Shown one piece after another: positions 15,694 to 23,922 of a DNA stretch of 40,698 nt (its first letter is position 1; every line of letters begins with the position of its first letter). Under the pieces are notes generated by a model. It made no database searches and had not been told where the DNA came from. It saw nothing but the letters and a program-made list of their open reading frames with translations. Both the position numbers and the translations under genes were made by a program. The DNA is from Butyrivibrio sp. INlla16 (GTDB taxonomy: Bacteria > Bacillota > Clostridia > Lachnospirales > Lachnospiraceae), in the NCBI RefSeq assembly GCF_900104155.1, contig NZ_FMYB01000041.1, forward strand, positions 1-40,698, read 5' to 3'.

Positions 15694-17241
15694 TCACAAC
15701 AATGGCGCTAACACTCTCAGGAAGTTGTTGATGAGCTTGTGTATCAGCTTTCTGTTGATATCCTCAAGACTCCTCTCCTTGCACTCTTTTAAAGTATTGA
15801 GATAGTCTGCCTTCAGTTCTTTTACTATATCAGCCTTGTAAAAAATAGAGCTGCACTCGAAATGTAGGAAAAGACTTCTGTAATCAAGGTTGACCGTTCC
15901 AATTCCTGCAAGCTTGTCATCCGAAACAAATGCTTTGGCATGAACGAATCCGGGAGTGTACTCGTAAATCTTAACGCCAGCTTTAAGCAGATCCTCATAG
16001 TAGCTCCTGGACAACCTGTAAACCAGCTTCTTATCCGGAATACCCGGCATAATGATCCGAACATCAAGTCCCCTGCGAGCTGCTCTTATAAAGGCATCAA
16101 AGAGCGCATCGCCAAGCATAAGATAAGGTGTATAGAACCAGACATAATCCTTTGCCGTCGAAAGTAATTCTGTAAATAGAATGTTGCTGGTATGCTCATC
16201 TCGCATGGGAGAATCATAGTACGGAAGAATGTAGCCATTGTCCTGACATGATGCTTCTTCAAGAGCTGCCACTTTCTTAAGTTCCTCGTCAGAAATCTTA
16301 TCGTGGGCAAATGCATTCCAGAACTCAGCAAACATATAGGTGTAACAAGCCACTGCTTTTCCGGTCACACGGAATCCTATATCCTTCCACCTTCCGAACA
16401 TCTGCTTCTCATTGATGTACTCATCCGCAAGATTCACTCCACCACTATAAGCAACCTTTCCATCAATTACCATTATTTTCCTGTGGTCTCTGTTATTAAG
16501 CTGCGATTTGATCAGGAAGAACGGGTTGAAGGGAACACATTTGATGCCCAATTTAGATAGCTCCGTTATGTCTTTTACCGAGTAAGTGGCGATGCTTCCC
16601 AGATCATCATACATGACCCTTACATCAACACCTACCTGTACTCTTTCAGCAAGAATTTCAGTGATCGTGCCCCAAAACTTACCACTCTGAATGATGAAGT
16701 ATTCTATAAAGATAAAGCTCTCTGCTCTCTTAAGATCCTCACACATGTCAGCAAACATCATTTCCCCAAAGGGATAGTACTTCGATGAATCATTTTTCAA
16801 AACAGGAAAACCGGTAGACTCAGTGATAAAAGACAGTGTCTGTGAAAGCCTTACGTCTTCCTTTTCGATTTCATCCAAATTTCCGGTGTTTCGTAACTGC
16901 TCACCATTATATAGTCCTTTGAGCTCCGAAGCAGTTTTTTGAAGTTTTCTCCTGAGCGCTCTGCCTGTTGTCTTATTTCCCAGGGTGAAATAAAGCATTG
17001 CTCCAAGAACCGGGAGCGCCACTATTACAAGCACCCACAACAGTTTATATGAGCTCTCATCTCTCCTTGCTATGAGCCTCGCCACAAAGAAAACTGCAAG
17101 CACGGTGAATATACCATTTATGATCTCTCCAAGGTGCCCTTTTGTAACTCTGTTCAATAGCCCCAGCGTCAGATAAAACCATACCACCTGAAGTGCCAAC
17201 GCAGGTATAACGATTATGATCCTGCCAATTATCTTCTTCAT
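15694..17241 (-). CDS. cls: Cardiolipin synthase (phospholipase D type)
   Basis: A 515-residue membrane enzyme that condenses two phosphatidylglycerols to cardiolipin. Two N-terminal membrane segments (about 5-30 and 41-85) precede two PLD domains, each with a complete HxKxxxxD motif: His253-Lys255-Asp260 (NNRDHRKIMVID) and His434-Lys436-Asp441 (FVHAKAFVSD). Length fits bacterial Cls. GGAGGA precedes the ATG. It appears intact, in contrast to its neighbour. Confidence 0.92.
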   Translation of the reverse strand: MKKIIGRIIIVIPALALQVVWFYLTLGLLNRVTKGHLGEIINGIFTVLAVFFVARLIARRDESSYKLLWVLVIVALPVLGAMLYFTLGNKTTGRALRRKLQKTASELKGLYNGEQLRNTGNLDEIEKEDVRLSQTLSFITESTGFPVLKNDSSKYYPFGEMMFADMCEDLKRAESFIFIEYFIIQSGKFWGTITEILAERVQVGVDVRVMYDDLGSIATYSVKDITELSKLGIKCVPFNPFFLIKSQLNNRDHRKIMVIDGKVAYSGGVNLADEYINEKQMFGRWKDIGFRVTGKAVACYTYMFAEFWNAFAHDKISDEELKKVAALEEASCQDNGYILPYYDSPMRDEHTSNILFTELLSTAKDYVWFYTPYLMLGDALFDAFIRAARRGLDVRIIMPGIPDKKLVYRLSRSYYEDLLKAGVKIYEYTPGFVHAKAFVSDDKLAGIGTVNLDYRSLFLHFECSSIFYKADIVKELKADYLNTLKECKERSLEDINRKLIHKLINNFLRVLAPLL

Positions 17242-17422
17242 AAGAATATCTCCTCCAAAGTTCTTAAGCTAGTTTTCTGGAAACTATTACTTCAACCAGT
17301 CCTTAACCTTATCTTTCGATTCCTATTCCTACAAAAATCTTACTATATACCTTTTTCATACTTTCTCCATTAGTCTGCCGCCCAATCCTTTTCCTCGATG
17401 CTGTCTTCACTGTCCTTACCTC

Positions 17423-18040
17423 TTATTCTATTTTCGGCAGACTCCATCGGTAATGGGCAGCCATGTTCCGAAGAACGATAATGGTCATAGCCCCAACCAG
17501 CATGGATATGATAGGACTGAAAAATGACCAGCACAGGGAGCAAACCAACGCTCCGATCAACGATGCGCAGGCATAAAAATGTTTAGTAAAAATATAGGGC
17601 ATATTTCCGGCCATTACATCTCGCAGCACCCCGCCGCCTACGCCTGTGACAACTCCGACAAACACGGCAAGATACACATTAGTCTCTGTAACGTTTGTAT
17701 AAGCAGTTTGAACGCCTATAACCGTAAACAAACCAAGACCGACCGCATCCATGGTGCGAAGCAGAATCTCATATGTTGGTCGCTTCCGAACCCGAAAATG
17801 ACTTTTTTCATAGAAGAATACAATTATCCCGACGGCAATACCAAGCAGCGCAAAGACCGGTTCCCTAAAAGCCACAGGAGGCGTGATATTCAGGATTATG
17901 TCCCGAATGATACCGCCGCCAACCGCAGTAGTCATTGCGAGAATGGCAACTCCAAAAACATCCATCTTCTTTTGTATTCCCACCGTAGCACCTGAAAAGG
18001 CAAACGCAACGGTTCCAATCAATTCAAGAACAAAAAGCAT
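17423..18040 (-). CDS. UPF0126/TRIC-like membrane protein
   Basis: A 205-residue protein with about seven membrane segments built from two repeats, each with a glycine-rich signature: AVGGGIIRDIIL (about 40-51) and GVGGGVLRDVMAG (about 132-144). This is the UPF0126 family, bacterial relatives of trimeric intracellular cation channels. Its ATG overlaps the stop of the pyrophosphatase-like gene by one base (TAATG), so translation is probably coupled. Confidence 0.88.
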   Translation of the reverse strand: MLFVLELIGTVAFAFSGATVGIQKKMDVFGVAILAMTTAVGGGIIRDIILNITPPVAFREPVFALLGIAVGIIVFFYEKSHFRVRKRPTYEILLRTMDAVGLGLFTVIGVQTAYTNVTETNVYLAVFVGVVTGVGGGVLRDVMAGNMPYIFTKHFYACASLIGALVCSLCWSFFSPIISMLVGAMTIIVLRNMAAHYRWSLPKIE

Positions 18041-18528
18041 TAGTTATTTTTCTCCTCCACCAAAACTCCATTATAAAACTGCTCTTGAAAGGCAATCTGC
18101 GCATAGATTTCATCTTTACCCGGAATCCTGATATTGTCCAGGACATTGCCATTTTCATCGCAAGGAACTACAATCCATTTATTTTCGCTGTCATCATATC
18201 TGTGATACACAGCAATTACTTTTCCTATGAATTCTTTAACTGCCGAGCTTTCGCCCAGGAGATATATATCCTGTTCTTCTCCGTCACCTCCGATTACTCC
18301 ATCAACATAACCATAGTTGACCGGGTAGTACAAATTTTTGTGACGCGGGTGGTAACTTCCCATTGGTCGATCAATTTTTCCTCTGACTATCTGACCGATG
18401 ACATTCTGATATTCATGATTCGGTACAGGGTTTAATTCATCTTTTGATAGATTTCCCTGCTCCCCACGTATACAAGTCTTTCCGGTCAATTTTCTGTCTA
18501 TTGTATATACATCCCACAACTCACCCAT
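18040..18528 (-). CDS. Inorganic-pyrophosphatase-like protein with a Nudix head
   Basis: Residues about 43-160 match short Firmicute pyrophosphatase-family proteins (PF00719 type): DRPMGSYHP, YYPVNYGYVDG, GDGEEQDIYLLG and KVIAVYHRYDDSENKWIV. The first 24 residues, MGELWDVYTIDRKLTGKT plus RGE, match the start of IPP-isomerase-like Nudix hydrolases (ELWDVYDxxRxxTGxxxxRGE), but no Nudix box follows. The gene therefore joins a Nudix start to an almost complete pyrophosphatase in frame. The acidic metal ligands of the pyrophosphatase part (DGEEQD) are kept, so activity is possible. Confidence 0.75.
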   Translation of the reverse strand: MGELWDVYTIDRKLTGKTCIRGEQGNLSKDELNPVPNHEYQNVIGQIVRGKIDRPMGSYHPRHKNLYYPVNYGYVDGVIGGDGEEQDIYLLGESSAVKEFIGKVIAVYHRYDDSENKWIVVPCDENGNVLDNIRIPGKDEIYAQIAFQEQFYNGVLVEEKNN

Positions 18529-18581
18529 TTTTCCATACTCCCTCTATAATAATTATCTGAGCAATGAATTTAACGCATCAA

Positions 18582-19073
18582 TTATTTGATCACCAAATGG
18601 TACGCTAATCTTGGCGCACCATTTTCAAGATAAATCGTCCCACATTTCCTAAATCCGTTCTTTTCAATCTGACGTTGCATGATCTTATTATCTTCATGTG
18701 TATCAATCCGAATATTCGAACAAATCGATCGACAATAACTCACAGCGCAGCTAAGCAAACCATGAACCTGCCCATCTCCGGCAATTCTATGGATTGTGAT
18801 ATAAGGATCATCATTGAGCCATTCTCCATTTTCGATGTAATTGTATGTCGGATCTTCTCCATCAAACAATGCAAATACTCCATGTATACCCTTATTGTCA
18901 TGAATAACTTTACACCTGTTGGTCCGAATATCGGCTTTTATCATCTCCGCCTCAGGATAAGCATGCCCCCATTGAGATGGATTTCCGGACCTGATCATAT
19001 AATCCTGAGCATACCTGTATATTTCCATGATTCTATTAAAATCATGTTCTGATGCGGTACTTACACTTAACAA
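18582..19073 (-). CDS. GNAT-family N-acetyltransferase
   Basis: A GNAT with the N-terminal pattern STASEHDFNRIMEIYRYAQD and HRIAGDGQVHGLLSCAVSYC as the strand-4/acetyl-CoA region; CRSICSNIRIDTHEDNKIMQ and KNGFRKCGTIYLENG close the fold. I place the start at TTG 19073, where GAGGG lies 9 bases upstream and the protein begins exactly at strand 1 (163 residues). The frame is open to 19163, but that would overlap the upstream gene by 56 bases without a better ribosome site; ATG 19124 is an alternative. Confidence 0.78.
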   Translation of the reverse strand: MLSVSTASEHDFNRIMEIYRYAQDYMIRSGNPSQWGHAYPEAEMIKADIRTNRCKVIHDNKGIHGVFALFDGEDPTYNYIENGEWLNDDPYITIHRIAGDGQVHGLLSCAVSYCRSICSNIRIDTHEDNKIMQRQIEKNGFRKCGTIYLENGAPRLAYHLVIK

Positions 19074-19107
19074 TTTCTTTGTCCCTCTAATTTTTGTTAA
19101 ACTGGAA

Positions 19108-19689
19108 TCAATATCTTTTTCCATCTCTATTAAAAAAATATCCCAAATTGATTCTAACTTCACGTCTGCCTATATCATTATTTGTATAACAACAAGTATC
19201 AAATCCTATAAGTTCAAATCCTTCATGCAGGTAAAAACCTATTGCATTGGTATTGCATGATTGTGTCTCAAGCATGATTGCTCTTCTTTTCTGCTTCCGG
19301 GCAACCTCTTTGGCCTTATCCATCAGCTGTTTACCAAGCCCCTTGCCTCTGAGATTATCTGATACCCAAAGTTCTGTAACCAAAAGTCTGTTTGACCATT
19401 CTTCGGGACAGACTTCTATACATGCCAAAAGTTCATTGTTATCGCCCACAACTCCGAAAGCTTCGGCATTTTCCCAATGATCCTGGTACAAAGAATCCGG
19501 GAAGTCATATTCTTCAGGAGTATGAACGATTTCTTCCTCAGCCTTTCTTTTAACAAGCTCTATCTTACAGCCTTCACTATCAAGCTGTTTTATTTCAAAA
19601 TCGTAATAGCTGTCACTCCTTGTAACCAGCGGAACCACAGCCCCTTTCCACTGTTCTTTTGGTAAATCTATAATTTCAATTTTATTCAT
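19108..19689 (-). CDS. GNAT-family N-acetyltransferase, streptothricin-acetyltransferase-like
   Basis: A 193-residue acetyltransferase. LLVTELWVSDNLRGKGLGKQ is strand 4 plus the acetyl-CoA loop, then AIMLETQSCNTNAIGFYLHE and FELIGFDTCCYTNND. The MLETQ-N-FY and GFDTxxYxN patterns are seen in Sat-type streptothricin acetyltransferases, so antibiotic acetylation is possible, though the similarity is not decisive. Its ATG overlaps the stop region of the preceding GNAT gene by 4 bases. Confidence 0.8.
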   Translation of the reverse strand: MNKIEIIDLPKEQWKGAVVPLVTRSDSYYDFEIKQLDSEGCKIELVKRKAEEEIVHTPEEYDFPDSLYQDHWENAEAFGVVGDNNELLACIEVCPEEWSNRLLVTELWVSDNLRGKGLGKQLMDKAKEVARKQKRRAIMLETQSCNTNAIGFYLHEGFELIGFDTCCYTNNDIGRREVRINLGYFFNRDGKRY

Positions 19690-20129
19690 AATTGCTCCTT
19701 TTTCATAAGAATAAGATACTCGGTGGTACCTTCTTCAAGTTTCTTCTCTCTTGTCGCATAAAAGCCATGTCTTTCATAGAAGCGTATTGCTTTTTCATTC
19801 TTTTGAAGTGCCCAAAGATGGTCTGCGTTATGTTCATTTACAGCATATTCCAGCAGCTGCGAGCCGATAGAGCCGTTTTGAAGAACAGGCTCCACAAACA
19901 GCCGCGCTATATAAGTTCCTTCAATCTTTATAAAGCCCTTAACCACTCCATCATAATATACATACAAGCTATCAATGTCGGCTTCATATTCTTTCATGAG
20001 GGCCGGAACTTGCAGTTCGTCAAAGTAGTACTCATCTGACTTAAATATAGGGTAAAAGAATAAACGGTAGTTAAAGACCAGTATCTCTGCTATACGCGAT
20101 AAATCGCTAATACTTGCTTTTCTTATCAT
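19686..20129 (-). CDS. GNAT-family N-acetyltransferase
   Basis: A 147-residue GNAT: MIRKASISDLSRIAEILVFN, YIARLFVEPVLQNGSIGSQL (with NGSIG in place of the usual R/QxxGxG) and KAIRFYERHGFYATREKKLE. The start is placed at ATG 20129, which gives the standard N-terminus and avoids overlap with the preceding gene; the frame is open to 20165. The next gene starts inside its last codons. Substrate unknown. Confidence 0.8.
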   Translation of the reverse strand: MIRKASISDLSRIAEILVFNYRLFFYPIFKSDEYYFDELQVPALMKEYEADIDSLYVYYDGVVKGFIKIEGTYIARLFVEPVLQNGSIGSQLLEYAVNEHNADHLWALQKNEKAIRFYERHGFYATREKKLEEGTTEYLILMKKEQL

Positions 20130-20143
20130 GATAACCGCTTTCC

Positions 20144-21016
20144 TCATACTGTCCATTCCGTCCACTCTATGTGGTTGTATTGCATTACATCGTCAGCCCT
20201 TTTCATGCCGATCTTCTCATAAAAACCTACAGCATCTTCATTGGCAATCAGATATACCGCAATATCCTTTTCACCACCGGCAATTTCATGTGCAGTCTTC
20301 ATGAGTCTGCTTGCAATGCCTTGCCGCACATAATCCCTGTCCACCCCAAGGTCTGTCACGTACAGCCAATAACAGAAATCCGTAAGTCCAAACAAAGCTC
20401 CCACAATCATACCTTCATCATTACGTGCAATCAGACTGATGGAAACATTCTTAACAAGCTTCCTGATTCGTTCTTCAAAACGCTCCTTTGGATATTGTGA
20501 CCCCAAATCAGTTCTCTTCAAAAAATCAATATATTCCTCTGCAGTAATGCGTTCTTCCGAGATATTAATCTCAGCTTTTTTCATCATATATCTGTTGCCG
20601 TCATCACGGAAAACTTTATAGCCAAGCCTTTCATATAATCGAAATGCTTTGGTATTAGATTTTTCAACATGAAAAAGAATGTGCTGTATACCAATTTCTT
20701 TTGCATAGGCCTCTGCTTCATGGATTAGTGCACTTCCGATTCCAAGACCCCGATAGCTTTCTGTAACAGATAAGTCATCAAGATATATATAATCTGCTTC
20801 CGGCTCATGGTGAACTTCAATTGATAAATACGCCACAACAGCTTCATCCTCTGCCACCAAAATACGATCTTCACCATTTATCCAATATCGATCCAAAAAG
20901 CCGGATTCGTAGCCCTCCACATCTTCTGTATGATAAATTGTCTGAAGCATCTCTATAAACAATTCACGAATTTTCTGCTCATCTTCCGGAATTGCCATCC
21001 TAATTCTATGCCCCAT
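20144..21016 (-). CDS. Tandem two-domain GNAT acetyltransferase
   Basis: The 290-residue protein carries two complete GNAT domains. Domain 1 (about 1-148) has DLSVTESYRGLGIGSALIHE and AFRLYERLGYKVFRDDGNRY. Domain 2 (about 150-290) has DLGVDRDYVRQGIASRLMKT and DAVGFYEKIGMKRADDVMQY. Both keep the acetyl-CoA loop (RGLGIG; RQGIAS). Double-GNAT proteins are known, for example mycothiol synthase, but the target here is not evident. A fusion of two adjacent genes is plausible, given the surroundings. Confidence 0.82.
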   Translation of the reverse strand: MGHRIRMAIPEDEQKIRELFIEMLQTIYHTEDVEGYESGFLDRYWINGEDRILVAEDEAVVAYLSIEVHHEPEADYIYLDDLSVTESYRGLGIGSALIHEAEAYAKEIGIQHILFHVEKSNTKAFRLYERLGYKVFRDDGNRYMMKKAEINISEERITAEEYIDFLKRTDLGSQYPKERFEERIRKLVKNVSISLIARNDEGMIVGALFGLTDFCYWLYVTDLGVDRDYVRQGIASRLMKTAHEIAGGEKDIAVYLIANEDAVGFYEKIGMKRADDVMQYNHIEWTEWTV

Positions 21017-21039
21017 TTTCCCTCCTCCTATACTTTCTC

Positions 21040-21802
21040 TCAGTGTGTCCGTCCTTCACGAGATACCTCATATGCCGTATACTCGTGATCAAATTCATAC
21101 CCCAGCTTTTCCGCGAGATGAACCGAATTCATATTCTGCGCATCCCAGCTTGGATATAGTCCTTCTTCAAGACATCTTAAAATCAGAGCAGCACACGCAA
21201 TCGTCGCAAGACCTTTTCTGCGCTCCGCCTCTACAGTGTCAACCTCTATCTCTATGCCTTCTTTGTACCTTGTATATGAGGATGCCCCGGCTACAATCTG
21301 GCCGGATTTCATAATTACCATGCCTCTCCCGATCTCCAAAAATTTCTCTTTGCTTTCAAAAGACGATACAAAATCACGCGTCACCGGATCCGGCAGACAC
21401 ATATCATAAATTCTATCATCAATCTCTTTTAGCTCATATCCCTCAGGAATATCTTTTATCAGACTGCGCAAAAAAAAATTCATCAAACTGTGTGTCCTTC
21501 TTTATGGCATATCTGGTAACCTTCTTAGCATCCGAAAAGCAATCTTCAATACATGCTTCCCATTTTTCGTTTTGGGGTATCATGATAACAAAGCCATCCG
21601 GCTTGGTCATAACAAGCTCCTTACTGTGCTCTCCCGCATAAAAAGCAAAGCATCCAACATAAGCCATCGCAGACTTCGGAGCATCTAAATCAGTAACAAA
21701 AATTTTTCCCATTACATTCTGCAGACAGGAATATATCAGGGTCTCTTTCCATCCCTCAAAAAGATGATTTGCTTTTAATCTATCATCCAATTCATATACC
21801 AT
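21040..21802 (-). pseudogene. GNAT_acetyltran (PF12746-type) gene split by a T9 frameshift
   Basis: Two overlapping frames together make one protein of about 250 residues. The first half starts at ATG 21802 (MVYELDDRLKANHLFEGWKE, later VTRYAIKK) and the second half contains DIPEGYELKEIDD, VAGASSYTRYKEGIEIEVDT, RRKGLATIACAALI and DAQNMNSVHLAEKLGYEFDH. The frame changes at nine identical bases (A at 21470-21478; T on the coding strand); with eight, the protein would read through as FDEFFLRSLIKD. The break could be a mutation, a phase-variable tract or a sequencing error. The start overlaps the stop of the CPBP fragment (TAATG). Confidence 0.72.
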
Positions 21803-22158
21803 TATGAAAATCTTTCTTCCAGTTCCGGTTGAAGAATGTAGCGCCATCCGGCCTCTTCTAATCCCCCTCCGAATATCATCATTGGTATCAGTAGTATAAG
21901 TGCGTATATTGGGGCGCCTTTCTGATAACCGGTTACGATACATTGCGGTAATACATACAAGACAGACAAAATTATCACAAGAAAATATGACGTTAACCCA
22001 TGTTTAAAATCAAAAATATTTTTCATCCATTCCTTAAAGCTTTTCACCCTGTCATTTTTCTTTAAGACAATGTATGAGGCAATGGTCGGCGACCAGCCAC
22101 CAACTAAATATGGAACATATAAAAGATAGTTTTTGTCTAACGAAAAGCCAATATACAT
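21802..22158 (-). pseudogene. CPBP-family membrane protease, truncated
   Basis: A 118-residue membrane protein with GGLEEAGWRYILQPELEERF, which is motif 1 (EExxxR) of CPBP/CAAX-like intramembrane proteases. The family needs about 200-280 residues and further His-containing motifs; here the frame stops five residues later, exactly at the start codon of the next gene. The N-terminus, with LLYVPYLVGGWSPTIASYIV, also seems to lack the usual first segment. Unlikely to be an active protease. A repeated hairpin lies just upstream. Confidence 0.65.
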
Positions 22159-22179
22159 TTATCCTATAATGCTTATAAG

Positions 22180-22215
22180 GAAACAGGCCCAAATACACTT
22201 ATTTGAACCTGTTAC
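22180..22215 (-). repeat. Repeated 36-bp hairpin element, copy 3
   Basis: Same loop and inner stem as copies at 11516 and 13809. On the minus strand the outer stem is closed apart from one U-U mismatch and contains two U-G wobbles. It lies after the stop of a lipoprotein gene (22245) and 22 bases before the start of the CPBP fragment, whose AGGA ribosome site falls within the conserved flank. Confidence 0.75.
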
Positions 22216-22244
22216 ACACTTATTTTTCTTATTTATAATTTAGT

Positions 22245-22814
22245 TCATTCTAATATGTTATAGTCGTCAAGCCAATAGCTGTCACCATAGCCATTTGAGA
22301 CCACATCATCTATGATTGCAACGCCTGTCGCTTTAGGTATTATCCTGCCCTCATCGGCAAGCTTATCAGCTTCAGCAGCAGTAAGAGAATAATATGTAGT
22401 ACTTACGCCGTAATCCTCGTATTCTATATTATTTACGCTACTCTGGTCAATCCAGGTGCGATCATTCTCATATTTCAGACCGGATGGATCATTTAAGATT
22501 TTCCACTCCAGAGTAAAATGTGCCCATTCCGCAGGATCGTAGCCAGCGCAGTTATACCCCTGCTCTGAAAAATTAGACAAAAAAATGTTAAGGTCATGCT
22601 GAAGCTCTTTTGAAATCTCCTGGGGTTCTTCTGTCTTCCCCAGAGGATCTTCTGTTGCTTCAAGAGGATCTTCCACTGCTTCAAGAGGCAATACATCCTC
22701 TTCAATCTCTACGGGCTCTGTGACAACTTCATCATTTCCCGTTTTCCCGCAACTCGTAAGCAGACCACACATCATAGCAGATATCATAAATATAGATAAC
22801 GACTTAATATTCAT
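22245..22814 (-). CDS. Putative lipoprotein of unknown function
   Basis: A 189-residue protein starting at ATG 22814 behind GGGGGTG (the frame is open to 22835). It has a lipoprotein signal peptide with lipobox LTSC (about residue 22) and an acidic linker with imperfect repeats of the type EDPLEATEDPLGKTEEP. A folded region follows (NIFLSNFSEQGYNCAGYDPA, later TTYYSLTAAEADKLADEG). It should be anchored on the outer face of the membrane. Family not recognised; the final part (YGDSYWLDDYNILE) may be shortened compared with relatives. Confidence 0.7.
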   Translation of the reverse strand: MNIKSLSIFMISAMMCGLLTSCGKTGNDEVVTEPVEIEEDVLPLEAVEDPLEATEDPLGKTEEPQEISKELQHDLNIFLSNFSEQGYNCAGYDPAEWAHFTLEWKILNDPSGLKYENDRTWIDQSSVNNIEYEDYGVSTTYYSLTAAEADKLADEGRIIPKATGVAIIDDVVSNGYGDSYWLDDYNILE

Positions 22815-22835
22815 CCGGTCACCCCCGTAACCCAT

Positions 22836-23457
22836 CTAGCTATACCTTTCAATCGTCCTCACCACAGCTGACAAATATGCGCTTCCAAACAGATTAAGAT
22901 GATTTGTCAGGTGATAGAGATTGTACAGATCACGCCTCTCCTCATATCCCGGGACAGTGCCCATCGCTTCAAAATATGCCATGTAAAACCTGCTATCAAA
23001 GCCTCCAAAGAGCTCTGTCATAGCAATATCAGCCTCATTACAGCCGACATATACCGCAGGATCAATAAGCATCGGCTGACCATTTTCATCCGACATAAAG
23101 TTCCCTGACCACAGATCTCCGTGCAAAAGAGACGGTTGCTCCGGCTCTGTCTATATATTCCATTAAAAGAAAGGAATACCCATTATCCGTTCCAATTGCA
23201 TGAATCTGAGGAACCCTGATGGCATGAGTAGCCCTTATCGCATCAATTCCTTCCGCTTCCGCTCTAAAGAAATCAGCATTCGATATAGTATTTACTTTAA
23301 GGAAAAGAGCCTCCCCATTGGAAAGAAACAGCTTATAAGCATCATTGGCATCCCCACCATGTACTGTCTGCTTTTTCTCTATAGCCACATCCTTTCCATA
23401 CACTTGTGAGACAGCCTCTTTTAATGAATTGCACTTTGTTGTTTTGTTTATTTCCAT
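22836..23457 (-). pseudogene. Fructosamine kinase-like gene with internal deletion and frameshift
   Basis: The first frame (23457-23086) encodes the N-lobe: HGGDANDAYKLFLSNGEALF, LKVNTISNADFFRAEAEGID and GYSFLLMEYIDRAG. The second frame encodes the C-lobe: SLLHGDLWSGNFMSDENGQP (catalytic loop) and LIDPAVYVGCNEADIAMTEL (metal site). Fructosamine-3-kinase-like proteins have about 285 residues; the two parts here add up to roughly 205, so about 80 residues between YIDRAG and SLLHGD are lost and the frame is shifted near 23130. Confidence 0.75.
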
Positions 23458-23628
23458 TCTATTTACTTTTTTCGTTCATTCCTCTCTATATAGTCTAACA
23501 TACGATTTAATGCTAACTTAAACGTTTTTTATAAAGTTTTTATATATGCGTCGCAATTTGGTCACATTTTGAGACTATTATTTTCAAAATCAAAAGTATA
23601 TGTGTTATTTGTATATGGAGGTGCTGAT

Positions 23629-23796
23629 ATGGGGAAAATTATTCAATTTGACAAAAACGATCCTAATATCATTGATACCGTAGAATGCAACGGAAGATAC
23701 ACAGACGTGGCAACACTCAGAAATAAAGTTATAACTGCCGGAGCAGTACTAGTTGCAGCGGCAGCGTTCGTTTGTGCCCAGTTCTTCTTTATTTAA
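23629..23796 (+). CDS. Small protein with one C-terminal membrane helix
   Basis: A 55-residue frame with a GGAGG site (23617-23621) 7 bases before its ATG. The N-terminal part (MGKIIQFDKNDPNIIDTVEC) is soluble and the C-terminal part (VITAGAVLVAAAAFVCAQ) is a single hydrophobic helix, giving a tail-anchored topology. Family unknown. It stands alone on the plus strand between two minus-strand genes. Confidence 0.6.
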   Translation: MGKIIQFDKNDPNIIDTVECNGRYTDVATLRNKVITAGAVLVAAAAFVCAQFFFI

Positions 23797-23922
23797 GAAT
23801 ACTTATCAAGCCAGGGGACAACAATTTCAGCATTAGGTGTGTAATCCAAGTTTTTCCAGGATTCAGGATCTTTAGCATTCTCGAATTTCACGCTATTCAG
23901 CTACTGCGTTTAGAACTGTTGT

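Noticed and set aside
17242..17422. Short acidic peptide frame after the UPF0126 gene (MESAENRIRGKDSED).
   Set aside because: It is 25 residues with no ribosome site; the region is otherwise plain intergenic DNA before cardiolipin synthase.
6228..23457. The packed same-strand array of small unrelated genes looked like an integron cassette array.
   Set aside because: No integrase is present, the repeated hairpin occurs at only three of about twenty junctions, and it lacks the attC core pattern (GTTRRRY/RYYYAAC).
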